64,000 nucleotides of DNA from the NCBI GenBank assembly GCA_949130485.1, contig OX422183.1, positions 11,754,543 through 11,818,542 on the forward strand. The letters run 5' to 3'. Position numbers and translations under genes: made by a program. This document shows positions 1 to 12,300 of the stretch, in pieces. Each line of letters opens with the position of its first letter. Position 1 is the first letter of the stretch. This stretch comes from Agelas oroides. Lineage: Eukaryota; Porifera; Demospongiae; Agelasida; Agelasidae. Below the pieces are notes generated by a model that had not been told where the DNA came from, made no database searches, and worked only from the letters and a program-made list of their open reading frames with translations.

Positions 1-400
1 GCACATGTATACTTATATACACACATAAACTTGTGTTTTGTTTCTCCACTATACCCTACTCTCTCCTTTCCCAGAGCCCATACATGCACTTTCCCTTTTA
101 TTTCTGCCCAATGATATACTACTGTCTTGTTTCCCCACAGATGCAGATATCTATGCTGCAGAAAGTACAAAAGTAACAAGTGACTTTATACTTGAACTAA
201 GTAGATGGTATATACTAAGGTTTACTTGCTTTTGCTGTCAGTTCATTTCCTTGTGTGCATTATAATCTGTTTTGCCACAATACTGTCATTCAACAGCAAG
301 GACAAGCTGAATGTACAATACATAGATTATACTGCTATAAGCAGCATGACAATCATACCAATTCATGGATGAAAATCATACTATGTACTCGTGTGATGAT

Positions 401-561
401 CATACCCTTTTTGGTATGAAATTCATACCGTTTTGGTATGATATTAATACCGTTTTAGGTATGAAATCCATACCATTTTTGGTATGAAATTCATACCGTT
501 TTTGGTATGCTCAGTGTAAAAAGCGAAATCATACCTATTTTGGTATGAACTTCATACCATT
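401..561. repeat. Array of small palindromic units (GGTATG...CATACC)
   Basis: Seven to eight units of about 20-24 bp repeat here. Each is built around GGTATGAAATTCATACC, which is almost its own reverse complement, and units are joined by runs of T. The array lies just upstream of the segment that was tandemly duplicated (copy A begins near 575), and it is absent at the start of copy B. Confidence 0.75.
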
Positions 562-1471
562 GTTTTTGCTGTGCACTTACGAATCTTTCAGATGCGCAAG
601 CACAGTCATGAATTGCCGAGTGCCGTACAGTCTTGGTCCCAGGCTGTATGGAACAAAGGCAGGGTGGCACATAACAGGTACTGCATAACCACACCCATCA
701 ATTTTGACAGTGAAGTTCTCTTGCTACTCTTGCTACCAGGTATTGGCAGCTAAGAGATGTGGTTTGTTTAACGTCTGTCTACCTTAAGCTTGGACTTTCC
801 AAAACTGCAAGTTGGGACGATGTCACCGTTCTGTCCCATTTTAATATATAACAGTGCCATTGTGAACTGTCACACTCTTGGCTGGCTACACTTTACCTGG
901 AAATTCCTGCCACAAAACTCTTACCTTCATCTGAGCATACACAGCCTTTAGTATAATCGCTACACTAGTCTTGTGTGCTTGGACTTGACTGTTAGGGGTA
1001 ACCTTGCATGCAAGTTGACACAGAATCCTCTTCAGGTTGGATCATCCAACTTGCAAGGCTACAGCCAGACTATTTAGTTCTATTCTGTGAGCCCAGTAGC
1101 CAAGTCGTGATCTCCATGTCTTTATTCAATGCAACCTGGGACTGAGAACTTACGGCACAGTGATACATGATCATTCTTGGCTTGCCTTGTATGAATTGTG
1201 CAATTAACTTGCAAGGCTGAAGTCAGAGTGTTTTTACCTCTACAGACCTGTTCATTCTCCGTAAAGACCGTGAGTCCAGTAGTCCATTCCAGTAGTCCAG
1301 TCCAGTGAATAGTGACGGCCAACCTGAAATTTGTATCTTCATCAAATTTCGAGTTGGTATAAAATAAGAATTGTTGTGATGCAAGGCAAGAAGACTGATG
1401 GGTTTCAACACAGTGTTATGTATGGCTATATATATTTATGGAACATTTCTGCATATGTTTAGATATTTCAG

Positions 1472-4400
1472 TGTCCTATGGAACTCGACCTAGTACAGCA
1501 GCAGAAACAGACGAATTTGTGTAAGTAACAGAGTAGCAGCATGCACGTTTATAATTGGGGAAAGTGAGGATTCGATTTCTGAAGGTTGGTCTGATGCTTT
1601 ACCAACTGAACCATTGGAGCTGTATGCTAGCTAGAGTGTTGGTAGCATCTCTCTGCCTCACACTCTACGCTCATCTCTACCCCCCTCCCCCTTCCCCCAA
1701 CTCAATTGTTATTTTTAGCAGTGCAAGTCACATGTATTCTAAGTCTTGGGATTGGTTCATCACGGCTACTATATGCGGCACACACACAGGTATGCGAATG
1801 ATTTCTGATGACAGTCACCGGGCTAGCGCTAGGGCTGTTTGTGTTGTACTACTCCTTCAGCTGTGCTCACTACTGACAGTGTCTAACAGTCGTTACTGTA
1901 TCGCTTGTACGTACCTTATCCAGCCATTGTTGATGTCCACGGGCTTTACAAACAAATAAATTCCGCCCTCGAATAGTAGCCGCCCTCGAATAGTAGCCAC
2001 CCTTGAATAGTAGCTACCCTTGAATAGTAGCCGCCCTCGAATAGTAGCCGCACAAAAACTTGCAGCGAAAAAATAGTAGCCATGGCATCTGATTGAAGAA
2101 ATATGGTATAATTATATCATTACAATCGTAAGTAGGATACTATATTTAACACACCCCTATATAAGCAATCCCTAAGTATTTCACCCTCAAATATTTTCTT
2201 CTAGATGAAACCTTGCTTAGGTAAATGTATGACTGAGTTTGCTAAACAAAATACAACAAACAAACAACTGAAATTGTTGGCTTGTAGTGGTACAACACAA
2301 CAACATACATTCTCACATTGCACTGTTCAGCTCCTGGTTTTGTTGACTATTAGATCCCAGTGTATTGGAAAAGCAATCATGAAATTTTACACAAAATAGC
2401 CAATGTAAAATATTCAAGTGCGCATGCTAAACTCTCTCTATGTGCAGGCTTCAGAGTCCACCTCTTGGTAAATCAGCAAAGAGCAATGATTATCAAGAGC
2501 AACAGCCTGAAGATCCTCCTTCACCGTACTACAACTGCCTCAGCAAGTACCAGAATGGCCTACAGGAGCAGCCAAAGCAGGACTATGGAGTTGACGTTCC
2601 AGATACTGGTGTGCAGTACTTCCAGCACAACCCTCGGCCTGTTCCCAACCCAGCCTACAATGACCACATCCCTACTAACCTGGGTCAGCCGAGTCCGAAG
2701 AGTCCCCACCAAACCTCCTTGCCTCGCAGCCTTACTAACTATCAGCAAGGTGAAGAGATTAAATGTCGGTGAAGGGGCATGGTAATGTGCATGTAAGAGT
2801 ACCAAGGGCAGAGAAACAGACCTAGCACCGAAGGAGCTCAGCTAGGCCTTTAGTATACCATTTCAACTTGCAGCACAGACTTGGCCATTGGCTGAGCAGG
2901 ATTGTCACTCAAATCTGTAATCATTCAATATACCCCAGTGTACATGAAGTATAGACTCAAAAATTTGGGTCCGCTGGAATAACATCTTCATGCCTGGCCT
3001 GGCTTGTGGACTTTTGTCTGCAATCACTACACTAAACAAAATATTTTAGTGGGACTATAGTGGCTGTTTTAGCCTGAAAGTGGCCTCGAAGCAATCTCAG
3101 AGTAGCTAATTTCTCTGAGGGAGCACATCCCGGACCCCCTATATACCTGCCAGGTTTGGTTGTATCTAATCACTGGACTGGATTGTGGACTGGATTGCTA
3201 GACTGGACTGATGGACGGGATTATTATTTGCTCATGTCACATGACTTCCATCCAATGAAATGTCGTAAATTTGGTTACAGTAACTGCCTTATTATAAGCT
3301 GCACTTCATCTTCTCACTGCATGCCAGGGTATGTACGAGTGCACAATGCACAAGCTACATGGACGGATGTGTACCATGAGTTCATGGTCTACATGCAGTG
3401 AGCTCAAAGCACCCTCTGATTATGGCGAGTATGCAAAGAGCATCAAAAGTAATGACAAAGGCCTTTTCACTACAAAATGTACTGTGCCAAGGCAGGGCCG
3501 GCGGCAATGGTACGGTCGGTACGGCCGTGGCCGTACCGGTTTTGAGGGAGAAAAAATGACGTCGCTTGGATTCTAACTCACGTGTGCGTTATGGAATAGC
3601 CTCTCACAAGCATCCAAAGTAGCGACCAGAGGATTGAGGCTTTCTCAATTTTCTATGGCAATATTTGAGTGCGAGACGAAATTGGGGCGGGGCTAATATG
3701 CGAGCATGAAATGCCCGTGTGAGGCGGTCATTTTAGCCAGCACGGTTCAATCACTTCATGATCACTGGCTGCAGAAACTACAAGTGGGCAGATTCTAGTA
3801 GCATTCTTGTCTCAGAAGCGATCTCAGAGTACCTAATTTTAAAAATTTCCCAGGGGAGCATGCCCCCAGACTCCCCTAGCTTCTTCACACTTATGACATA
3901 CCTAGCCTCGTTCCCAGGCCCCGCCCAGCTTTCTGTCGCTTATTACCACGGCTTTTCCGTACTGCAAGCGACGGAAAGCTGGGCGGGGCCTGGGAACAAG
4001 GCTATGACATACCCTCATCCGTCGCCAATGGCTGTACCAGTTTAAAATAACTGGCTCCGGCCCTCCAAGGAGAACACTGGTGTAAAATACCATGCTGGTT
4101 AGTGGTTACCCAGGCTATTATTACCCATAGTCTTGTTGAATGTAGCCATGTAAAAGCTAATGCTTGGTCAGCGAGAGGTCTTGCATAGAATAGACTACAG
4201 TGCCAATTGGCCTACCAAGCAGTTCCATCTGCTTAGTTACCTTTCAAGGTCTCTTAGGCACAAAACTCCCACAGTTGTATGCATGCTGTGTCCTTTGTTT
4301 CACGGCAATCCATTAGCCACAAAGCATCAAACATGTGACCCAATTCAGCACATCTGATTGGGGAGATCATGCGGTACACACAATTTAAGTTCAAAGGTCA

Positions 4401-6247
4401 GTCTAGTAATCCAGTCCATCAGTCCAGTCCAGTGATCCAGTCCACGGTGATCCAGTCCACGGTTATCCAGTCCACAATCCAGTCCAGCGATTCACATTAC
4501 TCAGCCCCTCCCCCCGTCCAATCTGAAGTATTTTTCTTCACCACTGATTTGGAACTGAATTTGCTCCTCTCAGGGTATGTAGGTGTAAGTGCCTTTATAA
4601 TTGGGAATCAGTAGTGATCTTTATCAGTCTCCACTAACTGATGATAATCAATATATCAGTTTAAATAATAAGGTGAACAGGAAGGACCTCCCACAAAATT
4701 GTTTTTCAAAGACCAAAAATTAGATAAATATGTACAAGCATGGTATAATGGGTACAGTCAATAGTACAGTATATGCCACGAGGCATACTGTATGGGCATG
4801 AAACTCAATGTCTCCAATTTAATCATTACACTTTGATAATCACTGAAAATTGTGAAATGGATGTTGATAGCTAATCGATTTTCCGATGTATCGATCCCAG
4901 CCTTATTAAAAGATTTATAGTCATGTGATTGCGAGTGTGTTTAGCAACAGTAATTGTAGTTGTCATAGATATGGAATTGGGGTGAGCTTTGAATGCCCAC
5001 TGTTTGTGCAAGTCCATGGCAAGCAGTACTGCAAGAATTGTTCAGAGCTTTAGTAGATGGGGAAGACAGGAAGGCTATGTTGCCTCTTGTGATACTGTAA
5101 TTGCTGCTGTTCATGTAAAATTTCCTCACTCTGCATTAACAACACTGTTTAGCCATTCTGAGATTACCATTGAGATTTTGTGCAAGCCTCAGTGTGTGAA
5201 CATGTGTAGCCATGCAGGCTCTTTCTCCCAAGGTGTGGTTGTGGTATGTGACTCTGCAGCTGCATAACATTACACTGACCATCTTCTACCTTAGTGAGAG
5301 AAAAAATGGAGACATAAACTTGATTGTTTTGCGATTTTTGATCACACCACCAAATTATATTCTCTCAACTATTCATTCCTGTGATGCCAATTGTGTGGGG
5401 TAGTTATCATTGTGCATCACTGTTAAAAACACCCATATATGTGTATGGCTAGTGACTTCTCCTTTTGCCACATATTCATAATGCAGGACCGTAGCCAGGA
5501 TTTTCAGAAGGGGGGTTACATAGATATGTGATGTGCATGTATGCATGTATAAGCATACAAAGTAGGGGGGTCTGGTGGTATGCTCCCCCAGCAAATTTTG
5601 AAGCATAGATGCTCTGAGATTGCTTCTAAGACCATTTTGGGACAGAAGCAGAGCTGTAGTAGCTACGTGGTCTGCAGAGTATTGCATCCAGTTTTTGCCT
5701 GTATCGTATCCATGTATGGTCATTACTAAGCCAGCTGATATCAAAGGAAATGTAGTGAGAAAACAGCAGGTGGAGTGACAAATGGTCTAGGTTGTTCAGC
5801 TTCCACTTCTTTCTTGGCAGAAACTCAGTAGAAGGACAAACTCTCGAGCACCAGCGATTTAATTATGCAACTATATTGCAGTGGCGTAAATGTGTATGCA
5901 TTCCAGGTTCACCCGCTGGTCCTCAGTAACAAACGCGTTGCACAGCCAAACTTGTTTGGACAGTGGTGACTCTCAATGGCAGGCTAGTGGATAGCTTAAG
6001 AACGGCATAACGTATAGCTAGGCGGTGTATAGAATCTTTTGGAAGCTAAAAGGGGAGATTTGAGTGAACCCCCTGGCCTGTAAATGCATTCATAATGTTT
6101 CACCTTTGTTTCCACACAGGTAATGGTCATACTGGCAGCAAGCAGTATCCTGAGTCAGTGGTGTCCGATAAACAGTTTCCTACTTCTCCCATACATGTCA
6201 CCCCACTAAGAGCTCCCCTCTCAAAGAGCACACCACTGGTGAGTTAG
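1472..6247 (+). CDS. Receptor gene copy A: cytoplasmic-tail exons (5' part outside window)
   Basis: Three coding exons are visible: 1472-1520 (49 nt), 2448-2749 (302 nt) and 6120-6247 (ends at TAG). All have AG acceptors; the first two end at donors GTAAGT and GTGAAG. Phases fit (1 in, 2, 1, stop). The product is a cytoplasmic tail, not an enzyme: proline-rich, with many tyrosines in the middle exon (NDYQEQ, PYYNCL, KQDYGV, VQYFQ, PAYNDH, TNYQQG), which look like docking sites for SH2/PTB or SH3 adaptors. The matching copy B gene puts an FN3 exon and a transmembrane exon before these, so copy A is probably the 3' end of a paralogous receptor whose ectodomain lies left of the window. The last exon could also splice at 6239 (GTGAGT) instead of reading through to the stop. 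No family name is recognised. Confidence is high that these are exons and moderate for the exact gene model. Confidence 0.7.
1560..1640 (-). repeat. tRNA-derived SINE-like sequence, copy A
   Basis: Read on the minus strand, this has a tRNA-like A box (TGGTTCAGTTGG), an anticodon-arm-like stretch and a B-box-like TCGAATCC. It cannot fold into a complete functional tRNA and is followed by a pyrimidine-rich tract. The same sequence lies in copy B at 13617-13700. A decayed tRNA gene is the alternative. Confidence 0.5.
1967..2060. repeat. 18-bp minisatellite (GAATAGTAGCC unit)
   Basis: Five tandem units built on GAATAGTAGCCGCCCTC occur in copy A; the matching position in copy B (14047-14090) has only two. 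The repeat has therefore changed length since the duplication. Confidence 0.8.
3168..4492. mobile_element. Candidate inverted-repeat element with iterated CCAGTCCA ends, copy A
   Basis: The left end begins AATCACTGGACTGGATTG and repeats TGGACTGGAT several times. The right end is the inverted counterpart, repeating ATCCAGTCCA and finishing in GCGATT. No transposase is encoded; the interior is non-coding. It is present in both duplicated copies (3168-4492 and 15218-17236), so it pre-dates the duplication. Related CCAGTCCA blocks at 1262-1320, 10998-11030 and 13335-13372 look like ends of a relative. Confidence 0.45.
3903..4004. mobile_element. 102-bp hairpin MITE with 9-bp target duplication
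   Basis: Nearly the whole element is one inverted repeat, starting TAGCCTCGTTCCCAGG and ending with the reverse complement. It is flanked by identical TGACATACC at 3894-3902 and 4005-4013. Copy B has the uninterrupted site at about 16765, which defines the insertion exactly. A 9-bp duplication is typical of Mutator-like (MULE) transposition; no protein is encoded. Confidence 0.9.
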
Positions 6248-9200
6248 CAGAAATAAAATTTAATAGTTATTCCTGTTTTGTAAACTTGCATGGCAACAGT
6301 GATGTAGACAGGATCCTGAAGATACCTGCGGACAACAAGGGCACACAGAATTTGTCAGAGCTTCTTAGTGAGTCAATGATGTTAGTGACTTATCCAAACC
6401 TTACTATTGGTGGTACTAATACCAACAAGAGAGAGTCAAGGCATGATAGCTAAGTTGATATTATGACCAACCTGCCCAAATTGGAGGTCAGCGATGAGAA
6501 GCTAACATCTAGTAAGTAGTCCATTTTAGTGAAGATACACTGGAGTAGTGTTACCATAGTCTCATGAAAGAGCGCCGACTCACAAAAGAGTGCCCGCCCC
6601 CTACTTTTGGCCCAATTTCCGGTATAGGGTCAAAGTTTACTCAAATGAGTGCCCACCCTGGAGCGAGCTTAATTGAGAAGCACAGCCTCAAGTGCTATGC
6701 ATTGAGGTAAGAAACTTTGTACCGTTGTATGTTATTGCTTGTCCAATTACTTACTTCGAGGGCATTGAGTCACTTTAAACATGACAAGGGCACTCCTTGG
6801 TTAAATGCGGAAACACTCGAAAAAGCACCCACCCCCCTCTTTGGTGGACTTGTATAAGGTGCTCCACCCATGGGCGCTCTTTTGTGAGACTACAGTATTT
6901 GTTTTTGTCAGATTTCTTTTTGTCTGGACCAAACAATAATGTTGGTTAGCTAAACTGAGATAGTGTACTCCACAGTAAGATTGTATACCTGGTACTCTGC
7001 TCTTTTTCCCTCTGGCACCTGCACACATCTCTTCAGATAACTGACAGATACTCAGACAGTCTACCAAAACCAGCTATGAGCTACATGACAGATGTCTAAA
7101 CACTGTTGCATGTGTGCTATCACCAGTAATCATCCTTCAGTATTGTAGTTAGGCCCATCTTTTAACTCAGCATGTGTTGATCTTTGTATACCAGTAACAA
7201 CAATTTGACTGTGTGCTTCACTTTGTTATCTCACTCATCTGTACTGTACTGTGCTACATGAAAATATAGTGCAAACTATAGTGATTAGTCAGGCTTAAGT
7301 ACTTCATTATCCCATTTCTAAGTTTTCTGCTTGTTCTGAGTCTTTCGCTTGCAAAATCAATGTGCCATCCAAAACTTGCAAACTTCTGTCATCATGTGCA
7401 CTACATACATGATAAACTAAGCCATGTGGTTCTGAACAAGTTTTGTGGCAACATATTTATCACGCTAAGCACAGGATTTAACAAGCCAGCTACCTTTTTT
7501 TAATACTATAGAATATTTAAAACCTACAAAATTTCTGTCAATATGCACACTACGCACTTAACTTTAACTGTGCATGCTATGTAGCCCAATTCTCTGTTGT
7601 TCATGTTTAGAGATAGTATAATGTGATAAATGTTGTATCCTACATGAGTGCATCTCCAATACCTAAATTCTTATGTCAAATTTGCACAGTTACAGAACCA
7701 CAAAATAACATATTTTGTCCAGGCAACAGTATAACAAGCAGTATATCACATCAATTATTAGACCATCACAATTAAAACCGGTCCTACGGTATGTCAATAT
7801 ATTACAATTACAGACCCCCCTATACTCCATGTTTTGTCCAAGCAACAATATTACCAGCAGTATCAACAGCAGTATCATAGTTACTGTGAAAGTGTATAGC
7901 AATTGCCTGATACAGACAACTTGCATGTGCTCTTCCGTTTGCATGATGTAAATATTCATGACCTCAATTGTATAGTATGAACACAGGATATATCTTGCAA
8001 GAAGTGTCCAGTCACCATGGCAACAGAAATTCATTGTGTTGTATCCCATAAATTGTGCCTGTCCTATATATAGTATCACCTGGGGATCATATTTCACATG
8101 AATTCTGTTACATACCAATGAACATTTAGCCTCCAACCATTGGATGTACTAGGGGTAATTGTGCTTATACTAGTACGGGTAAATGCCTTAGAATGATCTG
8201 CCTGAAAACATAGTATACTATACCTCAAGTTCACAGGCAAAAGGCACATGCAAAATGTGCAACAGTCCACTAAATGACAATGCTCATATGGATTTCCCCT
8301 TGATCAATGATCAATGAGGTACATTTTCTAAAATTGTTTGAAACGCCTTGTCTCATCTATTGGGTTTGTAGTTAGGCTTTTTTGAGTAATGAATCAGAGA
8401 TACAAAACATTAATGCAGCACAATACTGGCATCTTACTGCTGTTTGCTTTAAATATGGGATGGGATTGATGATGAAGCAGGCATGTGATGACATTTGATA
8501 CAGATCAGCAATAACAAATCACAATGACATAAACAATGAGACAAATGTTCTAAATTTGTATGTAGCACTGATTAGTGGGGTACCACTATATGTTTCAGCC
8601 ACTTTCAAGAAGTGTTGCCAACATGCTGGGCAGTTGCTGTACTCAACAGTAAGTTGGTGTGAAGTGCAGCATGCAAAAAAATATTATGCTTGTTCTTCTG
8701 GAGGAGGGTGGGGCTGACTGGGCAGTTGTACATATGTGGTTACTCAGGTCCTGTACTCTATACTCTGCATGTGATGTCACCTCATTGATCATGATTGACA
8801 AGACTTCTTGTCTTTGGACTATTGTAGTTCCAAAGTTTCAAGAAGTAAGCTTTTATACTAACAATGTTAATTTTTCCCACTCTATGTGCATAATCTAATA
8901 TCCTATATATAATCATAATGCTTTGTTGAATCAACAATAAACGGATGTCTAGCCCACTAGGCAATGAATTTGCACACATGAATTCTGCATGGTATACAGA
9001 GAAGCAGATAACTATAGTCACAGTCTGTGGGTGCAATTGAGAATATGTGAGTATATATTCATATATACTTGTGTTATTGCATGTCCATTTGTCACATGAT
9101 TGCACAAACAACGGATGGACCATAAAAGCAGTATTCATGGTGAAATTTTTTATTGCAGTCGACTATTGCATAGCATATCTTTAACCCCTAAGTGACAAAA

Positions 9201-9315
9201 GGCAGCTCAGAAGGTGACAAAGGTCAGAAATGAAGTCTAAACTGTCAGTGAGTGAGGTTGTAACCACTTTCCATTAACTGTTTAAGTTTGAGAACCCTAC
9301 TTTCCCCCTTTTCAG
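6248..9315. other. Gene-poor stretch between receptor copies A and B
   Basis: No convincing exon was found. The part 6670-6895 and the part 8070-8290 are also found near 19.5 and 20.2 kb, and 7868-8090 resembles 25690-25890, so these are pieces of the old duplicated unit. The 5' exons of receptor copy B, if they exist, should lie here but are not recognisable. Confidence 0.6.
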
Positions 9316-12300
9316 GACCTCCCAGCAAGCCAACTACACCCATCATCAATGCCACCACCATCCAAACACTTTCTCTGTTGATTTTGGGTCAAGCCCTATC
9401 CGCTTCTTCCTCGTCAACATCACTGAATACCCTAATGGGTCACCAAACACCTTGAATATTTCAGCTGATGATACATCAGGAATCATTCAATCATTAACTA
9501 TGTTTGAAAGGCGGCGGACAGTTTTGGCGCATTACGTGGAAATGAGACTTTCTAGTCAATTAAACAATCAGGTTGACTATGTGTTTGCTGTGGCAGCAGA
9601 AAATGATATTGGTGTCGGAGAGTTCAGTAATGCAAGCAGCCCTGCACGTCTAGGTGAGCACTCACACGTATGTGGATTCTAGGTAGTTAACTACTGAAAG
9701 GTTTACAGATTATGTTCAGGATGGATGCAGAATTTATATATTACCTTGCCATCCATGAAGTGTAGTAACACCTCGGGGACAGAAATATCACAATCATCAA
9801 AGTCACCTTAGGGGCCCTATTTCCACAAGGGAGTTTTGAAAGTCGATCTAACTTTTGTTTCTCATCTCTATTTCTTATCCATGTCCCACAACTACCTCTA
9901 TGATGGACTTCAATCCAGAAGATGGTAAGCTTGTACGTACCGCATATGCAGCTAGTTGACTCATAACGAGATTAGTCCATTGAGAACATTTACGGTTCCT
10001 AAATAAAAGTAACACTGAATTAACTAAATGGGCCCTTGCTAGCAAACAGTCTGTGCATCGCTACTATTAGAAAGTAAAATCAGTATTGATGGTTGCCTGG
10101 AAAATGGTTAAAATCTAGGTGATTATATTCACAGTGACAGAATTGGTAAAGTATAGCCTCATTCCTGCGTATGCTTGCACAGATGTTGCAGCTTGGTTAA
10201 TGACACTTAATGTTGAGATTGATCTCTCAAGCACTGTCTATTGCACTGCAGAATAATACTAAGAACTGACAGAATATCTACATGTATACTGTGTCTGGTA
10301 TACTCACCTGGCTCCCTAGTGCAGTGAATGACCAGAATCAATACATTGGAGCAACCTCTTTGTACTTCACAAATAATTTCTTGTCTCAGTGGGAACTGGC
10401 CTTGTTTTTGTTTTTCTGGAAGACAAGCTTTTCATATATGTTGCAGTTCAAAAGACAAACCATATTTTGATTGTTGAAAGCATCATTAATAAGGGAGGGA
10501 CCCATATCCTCTGCATCAGATAGTGACATATGCCTTATTATAAATATGTATGTATGCTGCTTCACATTCTCTTTTTTCACTAAAAACTCTTTCTCCATTT
10601 CCTCTTCAGCACGTGCACTCTATGGCATCATTGCTGGTGTGGTAGGAGGATTGTTGCTGGTTGTGATAATAATCTTAGTGGTGATAGCGATCATTGCAGT
10701 CAGGAAGAAGAAGAAGAATAAGACGACGGGAAAAATGAGTGAGTAACATTTGACACGATTGACTGACTGCAGATCAATGCAGTAACTATGTAACAACATG
10801 CAAGCTTCAGTGGGTAGCCATGTTCAATTTGTCAGGGTTGACTCAGAACATGATAAGTCACTTCTAACTCTGCAACAAACTAGTAATGTGTCTTAAATGA
10901 TGGATGTAACTGCTGTATAAGCATTTGACACTTGGGCACTGTGCACCCTTGTATATAGTAGTAATTTAGTGTTCATGAAAACCTTCTCATTTAAAGTTAT
11001 AGTCACTATTCAATGGACTGGACTACTAGACTGAATGAAGAGCACTGAAGTGCTTAACCCTCGGCACTAATAACGCAGAGTCACAGGACATAGCTAAGTA
11101 GGCGAAGAAATTCATGTGGTATGATGGTACACTAGATAGCTAGCTGAGACTACACAAAGTCGTACAAGATAACAGTGTCCCAGGCCAAGTTGTCCTAGTA
11201 TCCCTTTATCTTTCCCCAACAACCCCCTTCCTAATGTAGTGAGCATGTGTAGTGAGTATAGGGAATGTGTGGGACATTCCCCGCGCGGTAATCCTGGATA
11301 TGTACCATGCCTGCAGTGGCGGATCTAGAAATTTAGAAAGGGGGGTTGAGTCACCGGCGCGCGAAGCGCGCCGGAAATTTTTAGGGGTTGCCACGCCCAC
11401 TTTCGGTCACGTAAACGCATTCTTACAATAAAAATAAAATATAGCTGGAAGGCCGAACCGAGGGGTCCGTCACAAAAGACTGTCCGACGGTGTTGTTTTA
11501 GTTAACTATAACTTTAACTAAATACATTTCAGTATGGCCTTTTTAAAATTTAGTTAACCAAAACTACAAACCTGTCGGCAGAAATCCAAACTGAAATCCA
11601 GAAATCCACTGTGAAATCCACAAATCCACTCTGAAATCCGAAATCCACGTCAAATCCAGTGGATTTCGAAATCTCGTATGCCGAGGCGCGCCGTGGCGGA
11701 TCCCTCGGGCCGAACTGAATATCTCGAAGCAACTCTAGGCCTAGTCAAACGTCTGGAGATCAGTAAGGAACTGATATGTGAGTGTGTAGCTGTGCCTGGA
11801 TGTTGTTGCTGCATGCCACTGCTGCATAATCATTTGATGGACTCGTGCAGTTATGTACGCAAAATACATTACTAGCCGCCAAAGGGGGGTGCATTTGCAC
11901 CCCCCTTACCCCCCCTAAATCCGCCACTGGCCTGTACATACATATTGTAGCCGCAGTATTGACCCGATGCATGTACATACATATTGCAGCAGTATTGACC
12001 ATGCATGTACATACATGTTGTAGCAGTATTGCCCATATATGCTTCAAACCGAACGAGGACCGATTTCGCCAAGAACGTTTCGTTCAAGAGTTATGCTGCG
12101 ATTCGTTTGCCACGCCGGCGAGCGCTAGTCGGCCATATTCTAGTCTGAGAACGAGTTCACGCGCCCTGGTCTAGTCTGGGATCCCGGGAGTACTGCGGCG
12201 CGGCGCTGCACTCCCGGGATCCCAGACCAGGGCGCGTGAACTCGTTCTCAGACTAGAATATGGCCGAATAGCGCTCGCCGTGGCAAACGAATCGCAGCAT

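Larger units (their letters stand above)
575..6370. repeat. Tandem segmental duplication, copy A
   Basis: This block matches 12612-19195 almost base for base, in the same orientation, including introns, minisatellite, SINE-like piece and three tail exons. The copies differ by small indels and by clean insertions: a 102-bp hairpin element only in copy A, an 832-bp element only in copy B. Weaker similarity continues past 6370: 6670-6895 pairs with 19450-19636, and 8070-8290 pairs with 19633-19765 plus 20200-20270. The original duplication was therefore longer and has since lost pieces. Confidence 0.9.

Noticed and set aside
140-206. Possible exon (AG acceptor before ATGCAGATATC, GTATAT donor) in front of receptor copy A
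   Set aside because: Its phase does not join the following 49-nt exon, and no matching sequence exists in copy B.
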